The position numbers were made by a program, and so were the translations under genes. This document shows, one piece after another, positions 46,688-55,847 of a DNA stretch of 64,000 nt. The notes beneath the pieces were generated by a model. The model was not told the DNA's origin. It saw only the letters and a program-made list of their open reading frames with translations, and searched no databases. Position 1 is the stretch's first letter; each line of letters starts with the position of its first letter. Source of the stretch: Akkermansia muciniphila (GTDB lineage Bacteria > Verrucomicrobiota > Verrucomicrobiia > Verrucomicrobiales > Akkermansiaceae); the NCBI RefSeq assembly GCF_040616545.1, contig NZ_CP156688.1:2728001-2792000 (forward strand). The letters are read 5' to 3'.

Positions 46688-47695
46688 TCAAACGCCCCTC
46701 GGCGGCGGAAGTTCCTTCAGTTCATAGTTTCTGCTCCCCAAACCGATCTTCTCGGCGTAATCCACCGTATGCCTCCCATGGCGGCTTTCAATGCGCTCGA
46801 TCAGCGGCCTGCTGTTGTCTCCCGGAGAAGGCTTGACGGCATAAACGAGGTCCAGGCACGCCTGGTCCAGCGCGACCGGGTCCGTGGAGGCCAGAATGCC
46901 GATGTCCTTCATTTCCGGGTCATGGGGGTGGGCGTCGCAATCACAGTCAATGGACAGCCTGTTCATCACGTTGATGTAAAGAATCCTGTCCCGGAAATAG
47001 TCTGCCACGGCCTGCGCGGAGGCGGCCATGGATTCCAGGAAATCGTCCTGCACGGCCAGATTGTTCCACACGGCGGAAACGTCCCGCGTTTTTCCTGCGG
47101 AATGGATGTACGCCTTGCCGCTTGCGGACGCCACGCCGATGGACTGGTTCTTGATCACCCCGCCGAAGCCCCCCATGGCATGCCCCTTGAAGTGGGCCAG
47201 GTTAATCATGAAATCATAATTCTTCAAATGGCTTCCCACGATGTCGTATTCCAGGTGCTTCCTGTCTTTCACCGGAATGGTGAACTCTCCCTCCGCGTCC
47301 ATGATGTCCACCCTGGCAATGTCGGAAAAGCCGTGGTCTTTCGCGGCCTTGAGATGGTCCTCCGTCCGGGAGCGCTTGCCGCCGTAAGCCGTATTGCATT
47401 CCACGATGGTGCCGTTCACGCGGCGCACCAGGTCCCTGATCAGGTCCGGGCTCAGGAAGTTATGGCCTCCGGGCTCCCCGGTGCTGATCTTGACGGCCAC
47501 CCTGCCGGAAGCGGGGCGCCCCAGAGCCTCATAAATCCTTACGAGCGCTTCCGGAGAAATCTCCTTCGTCATCCATACTCCGGACGCCCCTTTTCTTTCC
47601 GCTGCCGCCCCCAGCGCGTATTCCGGCAAGGCCAGAGACGCCAGGGCCGCTGTGGAAGACTGGAGCCACGCTCTTCTTGTCATGTTGTTTCCCAT
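46688..47695 (-). CDS. DUF362 domain protein with Tat-type signal
   Basis: 335 residues from the ATG at 47695 (MGNNMTRRAWLQSSTAAL): the twin-arginine and following hydrophobic stretch ending ALGA look like a Tat signal; a longer frame upstream is non-family. The body has the DUF362 pattern (VAVKISTGEPGGHNFLSP, ECNTAYGGKRSRTEDH, NLAHFKGHAMGGFGGVIKN, quoted in part: FKGHAMGGFGG). Unlike many DUF362 proteins it has no ferredoxin domain. Tat export suggests a folded, perhaps cofactor-bearing, periplasmic protein. Third gene of the operon. Confidence 0.85.
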   Translation of the reverse strand: MGNNMTRRAWLQSSTAALASLALPEYALGAAAERKGASGVWMTKEISPEALVRIYEALGRPASGRVAVKISTGEPGGHNFLSPDLIRDLVRRVNGTIVECNTAYGGKRSRTEDHLKAAKDHGFSDIARVDIMDAEGEFTIPVKDRKHLEYDIVGSHLKNYDFMINLAHFKGHAMGGFGGVIKNQSIGVASASGKAYIHSAGKTRDVSAVWNNLAVQDDFLESMAASAQAVADYFRDRILYINVMNRLSIDCDCDAHPHDPEMKDIGILASTDPVALDQACLDLVYAVKPSPGDNSRPLIERIESRHGRHTVDYAEKIGLGSRNYELKELPPPRGV

Positions 47696-47751
47696 GGTAA
47701 CTTGATTGTTTGTTATTTTCCTGCGAGGCCGCCCGGGAATGCCGGGCGCGT

Positions 47752-48927
47752 TCATGTTCCGGAAACGCGGCCCTCCAGGGTCCGGCAGATTCTGTCCAGC
47801 CCTTCAAGCAGCAGTTTCCGGGGACAGGCGATGTTCAGGCGGATGAAGCAGCCCTGCGTCTCCCCGTACATTTCCCCGCCGTTCACCATCACGCGGCCCT
47901 CTTCCTCCAGCAGGCGGACGATTTCCGCCTCGGGAAGCCCCAGCGCGGAACAGTCCATCCAGACCAGGTACGTGCCTTCCAGGGGCAGCACGCGGAGCTG
48001 TGGCAGACGTACGCCCAGCACGTCCCGGACCGTTTCATAATTCCGGTAAAGGTAGAGCTTCAGCTCCTCAAGCCATTCCTCCCCGTTGTTATACGCTGCC
48101 TCCAGCGCGTCCACGGTGAAGGAGTTCACGTCGCACACCTCGTTAATGTTGATTGCCTTGTCTATCTTCTGCCGTATTTCCTCATCCGCCGCGACGATGT
48201 TGGCGATCTGGATGCCCGCCAGATTGAAGGCCTTGCTGGGGGAAATGCAGGTGACGGAATGGCGCAGGGCTTCCTCCGACAGGGAGGCGAAGGGCGTGTA
48301 GGGATGGCCGGGATACGCCAGCTCGCAATGAATCTCATCCGCCACCACCAGCACGCCGTTTCTCCGGCAGATCTCCGCGATCTTCTCCAGCTCCGGCCGC
48401 GTCCACACGCGCCCGGCGGGATTGTGGGGATTGCACAGGAGCAGGAGCTTGACGGCGGGATCAGCCGCTTTCCGCTCCAGGTCCTCCGCATCAAGCGTGT
48501 ATTTCCCGTTCTCATACTTCAGCGGATTCTCCTCCACCACGCAACCGTTGTTGCGGATGGAGGAGAAAAAGCAGTTGTACACCGGCGTCTGCACCAGCAC
48601 CTTGTCCCCCGGAGAAGCCAGGGCCCTAATGATGGCGGACAGGGCGGGAACCACCCCCGTGGTGTAAATCATCCACTCCGGCCTGATCTTCCAGCCGTGG
48701 CGGCGCGCAAACCAGTTCACCACCGCCTCATAATAGGAATCCGGCACCCGCGTGTAGCCGAAAATGCCGTGTTCCGCCCTCTTCCGGATGGCCTCCGTCA
48801 CGGCCGGGGCCGTGCGGAAATCCATGTCCGCCACCCACATGGGGAGGATGTCCACCGCGGGCATGGAATCCCACTTGTAGGAATTCGTGCCGCGGCGCGG
48901 AACCACTGTGTCAAAATCGTACTTCAT
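47752..48927 (-). CDS. MalY/PatB family PLP-dependent aminotransferase / C-S lyase
   Basis: 391 residues, typical length. FGYTRVPDSYYEAV, LLLCNPHNPAGRVW, VADEIHCEL and the PLP lysine in SPSKAFNLAG place it in the MalY/PatB branch of class I/II aminotransferases, many of which are cystathionine beta-lyases that cut cysteine conjugates. In an electrophile-response operon it could break down cysteine adducts (inference). Its ATG overlaps the DUF3737 stop (ATGA). Confidence 0.92.
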   Translation of the reverse strand: MKYDFDTVVPRRGTNSYKWDSMPAVDILPMWVADMDFRTAPAVTEAIRKRAEHGIFGYTRVPDSYYEAVVNWFARRHGWKIRPEWMIYTTGVVPALSAIIRALASPGDKVLVQTPVYNCFFSSIRNNGCVVEENPLKYENGKYTLDAEDLERKAADPAVKLLLLCNPHNPAGRVWTRPELEKIAEICRRNGVLVVADEIHCELAYPGHPYTPFASLSEEALRHSVTCISPSKAFNLAGIQIANIVAADEEIRQKIDKAININEVCDVNSFTVDALEAAYNNGEEWLEELKLYLYRNYETVRDVLGVRLPQLRVLPLEGTYLVWMDCSALGLPEAEIVRLLEEEGRVMVNGGEMYGETQGCFIRLNIACPRKLLLEGLDRICRTLEGRVSGT

Positions 48928-49802
48928 GCCGCTTCTCCCGACTGGGTTTTCGCCGTTTCAACGGAGCAGTCCGCCGGGGCCTTGCAGTTCCCGTCCAGAA
49001 TGATCTCTCCGTAACTGTCCGCCACGATGCGGCCGCTGCGCGGATTCTTGACGCTGTGGACGCGCCCCTTGATCTCCGCCCGGACGGAGGAGTACTCAAA
49101 GCAAAGGTCCGCATCCTCCCCGAACGTGCAGTTTTCCAGCACCAGGTTCTCCGCGTAGCACAGCGCCTGCGTGCCGGAAATACGGCAATTCACCAGGCGC
49201 AGGTTCTTGGAATGCCAGCCCAGATACTCACCGTCCACCACGGAATCATACACCGTCACGTCCTCCGTATTCCAGAAGGCGTCCTTGGAATGGATCTCCG
49301 CATGGCGGATCACTACGTTCCTGCAATACTGGAAGGAGTAATTCCCGTTCAGGCGGAAGCCGTCAATGTCTATATTCTCCCCGTGCATGAACAGGTAATC
49401 GCCTTTGTCCGCCTGCACGTTGCGGAGTTCCACGTTCCGGCAGTGCCAGCAGCACTCCAGGGCATCCGTCAGGACCACGTTCTCCAGCGCCATTCCGTCC
49501 ATGTCACGGAACATCTTGGGCGCCTCCACCCGCGTATCCTTCATGCGCAGGTTCCGGGAATACCAGATGGCGGCGCGGGCGCCTTCCCGGAACAGGCAAT
49601 CCTGGATCAGGAGGCCGTCATTGTGCCAGAAGGGGTACTTGCCCCGGAACTCACACCGCACGGCTTCAATGTCGGAACACTCCTTCAGGGCGGACTCTCC
49701 GGGATAAATCGTAACGTCCTCCAGTCTCAAATGATGGGAGGCAAACAAGGGGCGTTCCCCTTCGTAGGAAGTGTTTTTAATCATTCTCTTGGTCATGGTC
49801 AT
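48924..49802 (-). CDS. DUF3737 family right-handed beta-helix-like protein
   Basis: 292 residues from the ATG at 49802; ATGs at 49832, 49796 and 49784 are alternatives, and homologues begin near IKNTSYEGERPLF. The protein is a ladder of short hydrophobic repeats (HLRLEDVTIYPGES, LLIQDCLFREGA, NLRMKDTRVEAP, NVVIRHAEIHSKD, NLRLVNCRISGTQ), as expected for a beta-helix. DUF3737 proteins commonly travel with flavodoxin, AKR and MerR genes; function unknown. First gene of the site-C operon. Confidence 0.88.
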   Translation of the reverse strand: MTMTKRMIKNTSYEGERPLFASHHLRLEDVTIYPGESALKECSDIEAVRCEFRGKYPFWHNDGLLIQDCLFREGARAAIWYSRNLRMKDTRVEAPKMFRDMDGMALENVVLTDALECCWHCRNVELRNVQADKGDYLFMHGENIDIDGFRLNGNYSFQYCRNVVIRHAEIHSKDAFWNTEDVTVYDSVVDGEYLGWHSKNLRLVNCRISGTQALCYAENLVLENCTFGEDADLCFEYSSVRAEIKGRVHSVKNPRSGRIVADSYGEIILDGNCKAPADCSVETAKTQSGEAA

Positions 49803-50070
49803 GGTTTGGTAAAATGTTCTTTTGATATTCATGGCGTGCCGTTTACGCGGCGGTGACGTACTCCCGGCAAAGGGAGGGAGCGGAAAGAAATGGGAACGGC
49901 GCTGGCCGCCAATCATGCCTTCCTCTTTCTTCCTTCAGGCTATTCATTATAGTAACTGTAATGCAAAGCATTTTTAGCATTTTCTGGTTCATCATTTTTA
50001 ATGTATTCATATTCAATGGATATTAACTGTCATAAAACTCATTTCATAAAAAACGGACTCGTGAAAACAT
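49803..50070. other. promoter region of the DUF3737 operon and 3' region of the EamA gene
   Basis: Increasingly AT-rich from 49930. Contains site C; no other feature is supported. Confidence 0.5.
49947..49961 (-). promoter_or_regulatory. MerR-type dyad, site C (DUF3737 operon)
   Basis: Minus strand TTACAGTTACTATAA, 145 bases upstream of the chosen start, preceded by TTGCAT overlapping the dyad. Differs from site A (read on the same strand) at one base. Confidence 0.7.
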
Positions 50071-51081
50071 TCATTTTTCACTTCCCCGGCAAGCTACTTC
50101 CCTCCTGTACTCCACGGGGCGGTCCGGGAAAAGCCCCTTCTCCTCCCCGGATGGAGCTTCCGCCGGGGTTCTCCTGACCAGCGCGATGCTGCCCAGGATG
50201 ATGCACAGCCCGGCCATCCGCACCCACGTCATTCCCTCACCTCCGGCCGCGCAGCCCAGGACCACGGCCACCAGCGGATTGACATAGGCGTGCGTGCCCA
50301 CCTCCGCCGCAGGCCGCACCTTGAGCAGCCAGATATAACTGGTGTACGCCAGAATGGAACCGAACAGCACCAGATAAGCCAGGGACAGCCACGCGGACGC
50401 GGGAACGTCCGCCCAGTTCATTTCCTCCGGCTCCCTCCGGGCCAGGGCCCAGCACCAGAACATGGCCCCCGCCGCCAGCATCTGCCACGCGGCTCCTCCC
50501 ACGTTATTCACCGCTTCCTCCGCGCAGGAGCGGTACTTGGCGTACAGCGTGCCCAGGGCCCAGGAGACGCAGCCCAGGACGAGCAAAAGAATTCCCTGCG
50601 CCCCCTGGCCGCCCCCTTCTTCCTGAAGCGCCTGCTCCGCGAACAAAAGCCCCACCCCCAGGAATCCGGCGCCCATGCCCGCCAGGGCGGAAACGCTCCG
50701 GAAATTCCTGCGCCACATGGGAGCGTCCAGCGCCATGATCCAGATGGCCGTGGAGGAGACGACGATAGCCACCAGGCTGCTGCTCAAATACCGCTGGGCC
50801 AGCATGACCACGGCCATGTCCACAAAAAGGAGGATGACGCCGCTGACGGCGGACTTCCGGACCAGGGCGCTCCGGAAAACGCCCTCCCCCCGGGCGCGGG
50901 CCGCCAGCAGGAGAAGGAACCCGGCGGCGCAGAAGCGCAGGCCGCCCAGCAAAAACGTGGGGAACGCCTCTAGAGCCCTCCCGATGAAGTAATAAGTGGA
51001 CCCCCAGACGACGTAAATCATGAAATACGCGGTGATGATACCCGGGCGCCCCGGTTGTTCCGTGATGGGATAGGCAGGCAT
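50071..51081 (-). CDS. EamA/DMT-family transporter
   Basis: 336 residues with about ten hydrophobic helices. The start (ITAYFMIYVVWGSTYYFIG) and the second EamA unit (LSLAYLVLFGSILAYTSYIW, then NPLVAVVLGCAAGGE) are characteristic of the RhaT/YdcZ-like drug/metabolite transporters. Probably exports an amino acid or metabolite. Lies 19 bases downstream of the DUF418 gene, same strand. Confidence 0.9.
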   Translation of the reverse strand: MPAYPITEQPGRPGIITAYFMIYVVWGSTYYFIGRALEAFPTFLLGGLRFCAAGFLLLLAARARGEGVFRSALVRKSAVSGVILLFVDMAVVMLAQRYLSSSLVAIVVSSTAIWIMALDAPMWRRNFRSVSALAGMGAGFLGVGLLFAEQALQEEGGGQGAQGILLLVLGCVSWALGTLYAKYRSCAEEAVNNVGGAAWQMLAAGAMFWCWALARREPEEMNWADVPASAWLSLAYLVLFGSILAYTSYIWLLKVRPAAEVGTHAYVNPLVAVVLGCAAGGEGMTWVRMAGLCIILGSIALVRRTPAEAPSGEEKGLFPDRPVEYRREVACRGSEK

Positions 51082-51100
51082 TGGAAAATCTCCCGGGCAT

Positions 51101-52378
51101 TTATTTGTGAAAAGGAGCCGCCTTCCCTCCGCGGAGAAGCAGAGGCTTCCGGAACAACGGAAGCCGTTTTCCGTAAGTGAGCATGCGCCACCCCCATTCC
51201 AGGGGGCCGAACAGGCAGAATTTCAGCCACGCATGGCTGAACAAAACCTGGAACAGGAAAACGGCGGCGGCAGTCAATTCCACCTGCGCCAGCCCCATCC
51301 GCGCCCCCAGGCGGAAGCCTATGCCGTAAAACAGGACTATGCCCAGGACGGACTGGCCGATGTAGTTGGTCAGCGCCATCCGCCCGGGAGCTGCCAGGGC
51401 GCGGAACAGGGGAGCCTGCCGCCGGCGCAGGAACCACAGGCAGAAAACGGACGCATACGCCAGGCTCAGCGGAATAACGCTGACGGCATACAGGCAGGCG
51501 CCCGCCACGGGGCCCCCGCCCAGCAGATGAAGCGCATGGGCGGCATAAAGGAAGGACAGGGGAAGCCCCGCCAGAAAACCGTAACGGCACACCTTCTTCA
51601 AAAGCTCCCGGTGGATCTTCAAATTCGCGTAAATGCCCTTTCTCCCCACATACAGGCCCAGCAGGAACAGGGCCAGAACCTTGAACACCCGGTTGCTTTC
51701 CAGCAGTTCCTGAATGCGGATGAACGCCCCGGACAGCGTGAACTTCAGCACGTCGGAATAATGCTCCCCATCCACCAGCCACCTGCTGAAATTGTCCTCC
51801 GTAATCCCGCTGCGCCCGTTGAAATACTGGACCGCGCCCTCCACGGAGGCGGCCAGGTCCAGCCGGAGGCCCGGCAACACCTTCAGAATGTCCATCAGGA
51901 CGGGGCAGAAAACGAGCACGGCGGCAACGGCAAGCAGCTTCCTGTCCGGCACGTTCCGGAACAGCGGCAGCAGCATGCCTGCCAGCGCATACAGAAGAAG
52001 GATATCCCCGCTCCACAGAAGCATCAGGTGCAGCAGCCCGAGCAGGGCCAGAAGGCCCATTCTGCGGTAAAAAACGGCCAGGCCGTTCCTCCCCTTCTCC
52101 ATGGAATGAGCCATGATGATGGAAAAACCGATGCCGAACAGCAGGGAAAACAAACTGTAAAACTTGCCGTCAATGAAAACATACTGAAGAAACCGGACCA
52201 CGCGGTCGATTCCGGCCGTGGGCATGGCGGAAACAACCTCCGGACTCTGGAACGTGTACAGGGAAAACTCCGGGAAATTGGCAAGGCAGATGCCCAGAAG
52301 CGCCAGCCCCCGCAGGGCATCCAGAACCACGGAACGCTCCCGCGGACTGACGGGGTTCAATTGTTCAGCGGGAGGCAT
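51101..52378 (-). CDS. DUF418 family membrane protein
   Basis: 425 residues from the ATG at 52378 (a start 10 codons upstream is possible). Opens with VVLDALRGLALLGICLANFP, the DUF1624/DUF418 signature, then about ten hydrophobic helices and the C-terminal DUF418 block (RMALTNYIGQSVLGIVLFYG, FGPLEWGWRMLTYGK). Related to acyltransferase-3-like membrane proteins; function unknown. Co-directional with the EamA gene 19 bases away. Confidence 0.9.
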   Translation of the reverse strand: MPPAEQLNPVSPRERSVVLDALRGLALLGICLANFPEFSLYTFQSPEVVSAMPTAGIDRVVRFLQYVFIDGKFYSLFSLLFGIGFSIIMAHSMEKGRNGLAVFYRRMGLLALLGLLHLMLLWSGDILLLYALAGMLLPLFRNVPDRKLLAVAAVLVFCPVLMDILKVLPGLRLDLAASVEGAVQYFNGRSGITEDNFSRWLVDGEHYSDVLKFTLSGAFIRIQELLESNRVFKVLALFLLGLYVGRKGIYANLKIHRELLKKVCRYGFLAGLPLSFLYAAHALHLLGGGPVAGACLYAVSVIPLSLAYASVFCLWFLRRRQAPLFRALAAPGRMALTNYIGQSVLGIVLFYGIGFRLGARMGLAQVELTAAAVFLFQVLFSHAWLKFCLFGPLEWGWRMLTYGKRLPLFRKPLLLRGGKAAPFHK

Positions 52379-52591
52379 CCTTCCCTCCTTTCCAGCCGCA
52401 GGACGCATCGGCGCCCTGATTCAATAAACGTATTAATTTCATCTTCTTATAAATAATTGTTTCATGTCATTACCACCGTCTTCTCCAACAATGAGGCGCC
52501 AGCCCCCCCTGCAACCGGAAAACGGTTTTCTCCCGGTTCCAACAGCAAGGAATGAGTCCGGTTCCGGCGCAACCCGGAAAAGCCCCGGAAA

Positions 52592-53041
52592 TCAGCGTTT
52601 CACGTCAATGGTCACGCGGAGCTTTCCGGGAACATCCAGGGCCTTCAGGCCATCCCCGTCCAGACTCCCCAGAATGACCAGACCGCCGGACGGTCTGAAA
52701 TCCTTCCTGAAAATGCATAAATTGCCCCATGGGGCGTAGTAGGCGATGGCCCCCCGGAAGGGTTTCCCCACGGAGGGCGCCCCGGCGGCGGACAGTTTTC
52801 CGGGCAAGGGGCTGATCTTCTCGGTATCCCCGTAATCTTCCAGAACCAGCGTCAGAGGCAGCAGGGACATGAAATCCCTGGCGGCGGCGCTATCCTGAAG
52901 AGTGACGGCAACTTCCCGTTCTCCTGCTTTAATCGTAATATTCATGGTGCTTGGAGATGGTGACGGAGCCTCCGGCTCCGCGGAGCAGCTGGGGGCAAGC
53001 AAAGCCCCTGCTACATGCAAATACAGTAATATTCTTTTCAT
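52592..53041 (-). CDS. cyclophilin-like fold lipoprotein
   Basis: 149 residues: lipoprotein signal with LLAPSC, a Pro/Ser linker, then a cyclophilin-like fold domain (MNITIKAGEREVAVTL, DFMSLLPLTLVLEDYGDTEK, YYAPWGNLCIFRKDF). This small family frequently neighbours flavodoxin and AKR genes and lacks known isomerase activity. Downstream of the ADH-flavodoxin pair by 211 bases; membership in the same regulon is plausible but unproven. Confidence 0.85.
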   Translation of the reverse strand: MKRILLYLHVAGALLAPSCSAEPEAPSPSPSTMNITIKAGEREVAVTLQDSAAARDFMSLLPLTLVLEDYGDTEKISPLPGKLSAAGAPSVGKPFRGAIAYYAPWGNLCIFRKDFRPSGGLVILGSLDGDGLKALDVPGKLRVTIDVKR

Positions 53042-53252
53042 GGCCTGTGTTTAATGAAACTGGCTGCCCGGCATGGAAACGGGGCCGGGCCTCCCCGTGG
53101 AAAAAAGAGAACGGAGGGCTGTCTTCCCGCGGCATCCTCATCCCGTGTCCGGAAACCCGGACGCCGCGGGAAACGCTCACCTATCCTCACTATGCGCAAA
53201 AATCTTTATTCATCTCTTCTTTGTGTTCCGGATTCCTTCATGAGAGGCGTTC

Positions 53253-53789
53253 CTAGGCTCCTATCCCCATGATTCTGGCCTGCTTCATGGCCGGATTGCC
53301 CTTGATGTCCCCCATCTTCCAGGCTCCGGCGCCGTAAACCACGCCTTTCTCCACCGCCCCTTCCAGGCAGTCCAGAAAACCGCGGAAGCACTCCACGGTG
53401 CGCTCCATGCCGGCCCGGTTATCCTCCGCCGCGGCCAGAATGAAGTAAAACTCCTTGGCCCGCATCTCTTGGTAGCGGGGCACCGTGCGGTCGATGAACG
53501 TCTTCATCTGGCCGCACAGCGTGTAAAAATACACGGGGGTGGCCAGTACGATGACGTCCGCCGCCACCAGTTTGTCCAGCAGTTCCGCCATATCGTCCTG
53601 CTGGAGGCAGGCGCGGGCGTCATGGCACACGCCGCAGCCGCGGCAATAGCCGATGCGCTTCTCCGCCAGGCGCACCTTCTCCGCTTCATGGCCTGCTCCC
53701 CGGGCGCCCTTCAAGAACTCATCACACAGAAGGTCGGAATTGCCGCCCTTGCGCGGGCTTGAGGAAATAATCAAAATCTTTTTGCTCAT
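53253..53789 (-). CDS. NADPH-dependent FMN reductase-like flavodoxin family protein
   Basis: 178 residues. KILIISSSPRKGGNSDLLCDEFL is the FMN phosphate loop (quoted in part: SSSPRKGGNSD), followed by GYCRGCGVCHDARACLQQDD, a Cys-rich segment typical of the iron-sulfur flavoprotein-like branch, and VIVLATPVYFYTLCGQMKTF. Probably reduces quinones or other electron acceptors in the cytoplasm. Starts 18 bases after the ADH stop, so both share site D. Confidence 0.92.
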   Translation of the reverse strand: MSKKILIISSSPRKGGNSDLLCDEFLKGARGAGHEAEKVRLAEKRIGYCRGCGVCHDARACLQQDDMAELLDKLVAADVIVLATPVYFYTLCGQMKTFIDRTVPRYQEMRAKEFYFILAAAEDNRAGMERTVECFRGFLDCLEGAVEKGVVYGAGAWKMGDIKGNPAMKQARIMGIGA

Positions 53790-53807
53790 GGTAAAAGCCT
53801 CCCGGAT

Positions 53808-54995
53808 TTAACAATAGGACTCCCGGTAAATGGAAACGCAATCCTCCAGGGACAGTTCCGCGCGGTCGCACTGGAACAGGAACCCCATGGTTTCCCTGGC
53901 GTTAGCCGCCATCTTCCCGAACTCTTCCGGCGTGATGCCGTAGTCGCTCATGCGCAGGCCGCTGACTCCGCAGGCTGTTTGCAGCCTGTCCAGCATGGTG
54001 ATGAAATCCATGGGGTCCGCGGCGTCCGGCATTCCCATGGCCTGCGCCATGCGGACAAAGCGTTCATCCGCTACATGCCGTTCAATCAGGTGCGTGAAAT
54101 ACGCCTTGCTGATCATGATGAGGCCTGCTCCGTGGGGCAGCTCCTGATGGTAGGCGGACAAGGCATGCTCCAGGGAATGTTCGCTGGTGCAGCGGCCCAC
54201 GCACATCACGTAGCCGGACAGGGTATTGCCGAAGGCCACATGCGTACGAGCCTCCAGGTCGGCCCCGTCAGCCACGGCCCTGGGCAGGTAACGGCTGATA
54301 TGCTCCATGGCCGTCAGGGCATACATGTCACTCATCAGGTTCGTGCCGTTGGAAACGTAGCCCTCCACGCTGTGGAACAGGGCGTCAAATCCCTGAAAGG
54401 CCGTAAAAAGGGGAGGAACGGTAAGCATCAATCCGGGGTCCACGATGGAAAGCGCCGGAAACAGGTCCGGATGGACAAACCCCGTTTTTTCATGCGTTTC
54501 CTCATTCGTGACCACGGTTCCCGCATCCGCCTCCGACCCGGTTCCGGCGGTGGTGGTAATGGCGACGAGCGGAAGAGGCCTGTTGGCAACGGGACGCCCC
54601 TTCCCGGTACCGGACGGGATGTAATCCCAGTAATCACCGCTGTTCACCGCCATGAGCGCCATGGACTTGGCGGCATCCATGCAGCTTCCGCCGCCCAGGG
54701 CGATGATGAAATCACAGCCGTGTTCGCGGGCAAACCGGCCACCGGCGTTCACGGTGGACTTCAGGGGATTGGGCTCCACCCGGTCAAAAACGGCGTATTC
54801 AACGCCGGCCTTCTCAAGCTGTCCGGTGAGGCGGTCCAGATAACCGTTGGCCCGCGTGGACTTCCCGTTGGAAATAACGATCATGGCCTTGCAGCCCGGC
54901 ATGGTCTCCCGGTGCAGGTTTTCCAGTTGCCCGGCCCCGAAAAGAAGCCGGGTGGGCACATGCATGATAAATGTGGAATTGGTATGGTCTGGCAT
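53808..54995 (-). CDS. iron-containing alcohol dehydrogenase (group III)
   Basis: 395 residues. NAD(P) binding by FIIALGGGSCMDAAKS and TTTAGTGSEADAGTVV; iron ligands in the SEHSLEHALSAYHQELPHGAG region (His residues) and DALFHSVEGY. Resembles butanol dehydrogenase-like members that reduce aldehydes with NAD(P)H. First gene of a two-gene unit with the flavodoxin; the dyad at 55084 lies 89 bases upstream. Fits aldehyde detoxification under an AdhR-like regulator. Confidence 0.93.
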   Translation of the reverse strand: MPDHTNSTFIMHVPTRLLFGAGQLENLHRETMPGCKAMIVISNGKSTRANGYLDRLTGQLEKAGVEYAVFDRVEPNPLKSTVNAGGRFAREHGCDFIIALGGGSCMDAAKSMALMAVNSGDYWDYIPSGTGKGRPVANRPLPLVAITTTAGTGSEADAGTVVTNEETHEKTGFVHPDLFPALSIVDPGLMLTVPPLFTAFQGFDALFHSVEGYVSNGTNLMSDMYALTAMEHISRYLPRAVADGADLEARTHVAFGNTLSGYVMCVGRCTSEHSLEHALSAYHQELPHGAGLIMISKAYFTHLIERHVADERFVRMAQAMGMPDAADPMDFITMLDRLQTACGVSGLRMSDYGITPEEFGKMAANARETMGFLFQCDRAELSLEDCVSIYRESYC

Positions 54996-55083
54996 GATGA
55001 CAGGTTCGTTTGACGGCTGCTTTCCGGCCCCCGGAACATCCGGACGGAAACGGAAAGCAGCGCATTACCTATCATCTAAATGG

Positions 55084-55098
55084 TTACACTTACTCTAA
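55084..55098 (-). promoter_or_regulatory. MerR-type dyad, site D (ADH-flavodoxin operon)
   Basis: Minus strand TTAGAGTAAGTGTAA, in the layout TTTCCT, 19-base spacer starting TAGAGT, then TAGATG: the long spacer typical of MerR-activated promoters. Confidence 0.7.
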
Positions 55099-55418
55099 GG
55101 AAAGAAAAATCTTGAAAATAATTTCAAGATCATTTCAAACAATTCATCATCAAATATTTCAGGCGCAAAAAAAATAAACCATCCCTTCCGTTTATCCCTC
55201 AAAAAAGTCACACTTTCCATTCATCCCGCCCGCTGTACCGGAGAACATCCGCAAACACGGGAGTTCATCCGCGCTCCGGCTCCCAGCCGGGACCTTTTCT
55301 TCCTCTGCAAGCCGTTTCAACCGGGGAAAACAAGTCCGGTTTCATCAAACGCGGTCCCGTTTATTTCCGGGCGCGGCGGCGCAGGAAAAGTGCGCAGGGC
55401 CCCCGCGCAAGGCCCGGT
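55099..55418. other. intergenic region, nothing recognised
   Basis: About 320 bases. AT-rich to 55200, then GC-rich. AAAATCTTGAAAATAATTTCAAGATCATTT near 55108-55137 contains an inverted repeat (ATCTTGAAA/TTTCAAGAT) that could be a hairpin; no gene. Confidence 0.45.
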
Positions 55419-55745
55419 TCACGGCCTGATGGAACAGGATGACTTGGAAGCCTGCAAATCGGAATTATCCATCTCCACGGCCAGCCAGAACACACCGACG
55501 GCCACCAGGCCGAAAGCGCACGCCCCCGCTACGGAAAGAACGGTCATCACCATCTTCTGCCGTTCCGCCTTTTCCCTGCATTGGCGGACCAGCGTTTGCA
55601 ATGCGCCGCAGACTGAACCGAGGCGCCCGCACCACCCTTCTTCCCGGGAGGGTTGTCTTTTGGGATGCAGGGCGGACCTCATCATCACGGGATAAGGGAA
55701 CGGCTCCGGCTTCATCATGGAAAGGTCTAAAGGCATGTACTTCAT
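55419..55745 (-). CDS. small membrane protein divergent from the S24 repressor
   Basis: 108 residues with one strong hydrophobic helix (MVMTVLSVAGACAFGLVAVG) and a basic N-terminal half. No family recognised. Support: AGAGGT ribosome-binding site 1 base before the ATG region, a TTGACT -35-like box at 55779-55774 and a perfect dyad (55755-55771) between them. Divergent genes controlled by a repressor are typical of lysogeny or stress switches. Could be a lysogeny accessory gene; not certain to be real. Confidence 0.5.
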   Translation of the reverse strand: MKYMPLDLSMMKPEPFPYPVMMRSALHPKRQPSREEGWCGRLGSVCGALQTLVRQCREKAERQKMVMTVLSVAGACAFGLVAVGVFWLAVEMDNSDLQASKSSCSIRP

Positions 55746-55754
55746 GACCTCTTT

Positions 55755-55771
55755 TTAACGATATTCGTTAA
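55755..55771. promoter_or_regulatory. repressor operator O1, TTAACGA-TAT-TCGTTAA
   Basis: Perfect 7-bp dyad with 3-base centre, 10 bases upstream of the small membrane protein start. Shares the ACGA-NNN-TCGT core with O2. Confidence 0.75.
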
Positions 55772-55813
55772 TCAGTCAATATATTTTTCACGAATTCAAT
55801 TTACTTCTTTCTA

Positions 55814-55841
55814 TCGACAATTCACGAAAATCGTGTATGAT
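55814..55841 (+). promoter_or_regulatory. promoter of the S24 repressor with operator O2
   Basis: TCGACA (55814-55819) and TATGAT (55836-55841), 16-base spacer. The dyad CACGA-AAA-TCGTG (55823-55835) fills the spacer. The -10 box ends 6 bases before the ATG, so the mRNA is probably leaderless. Confidence 0.7.
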
Positions 55842-55847
55842 CAAGCC

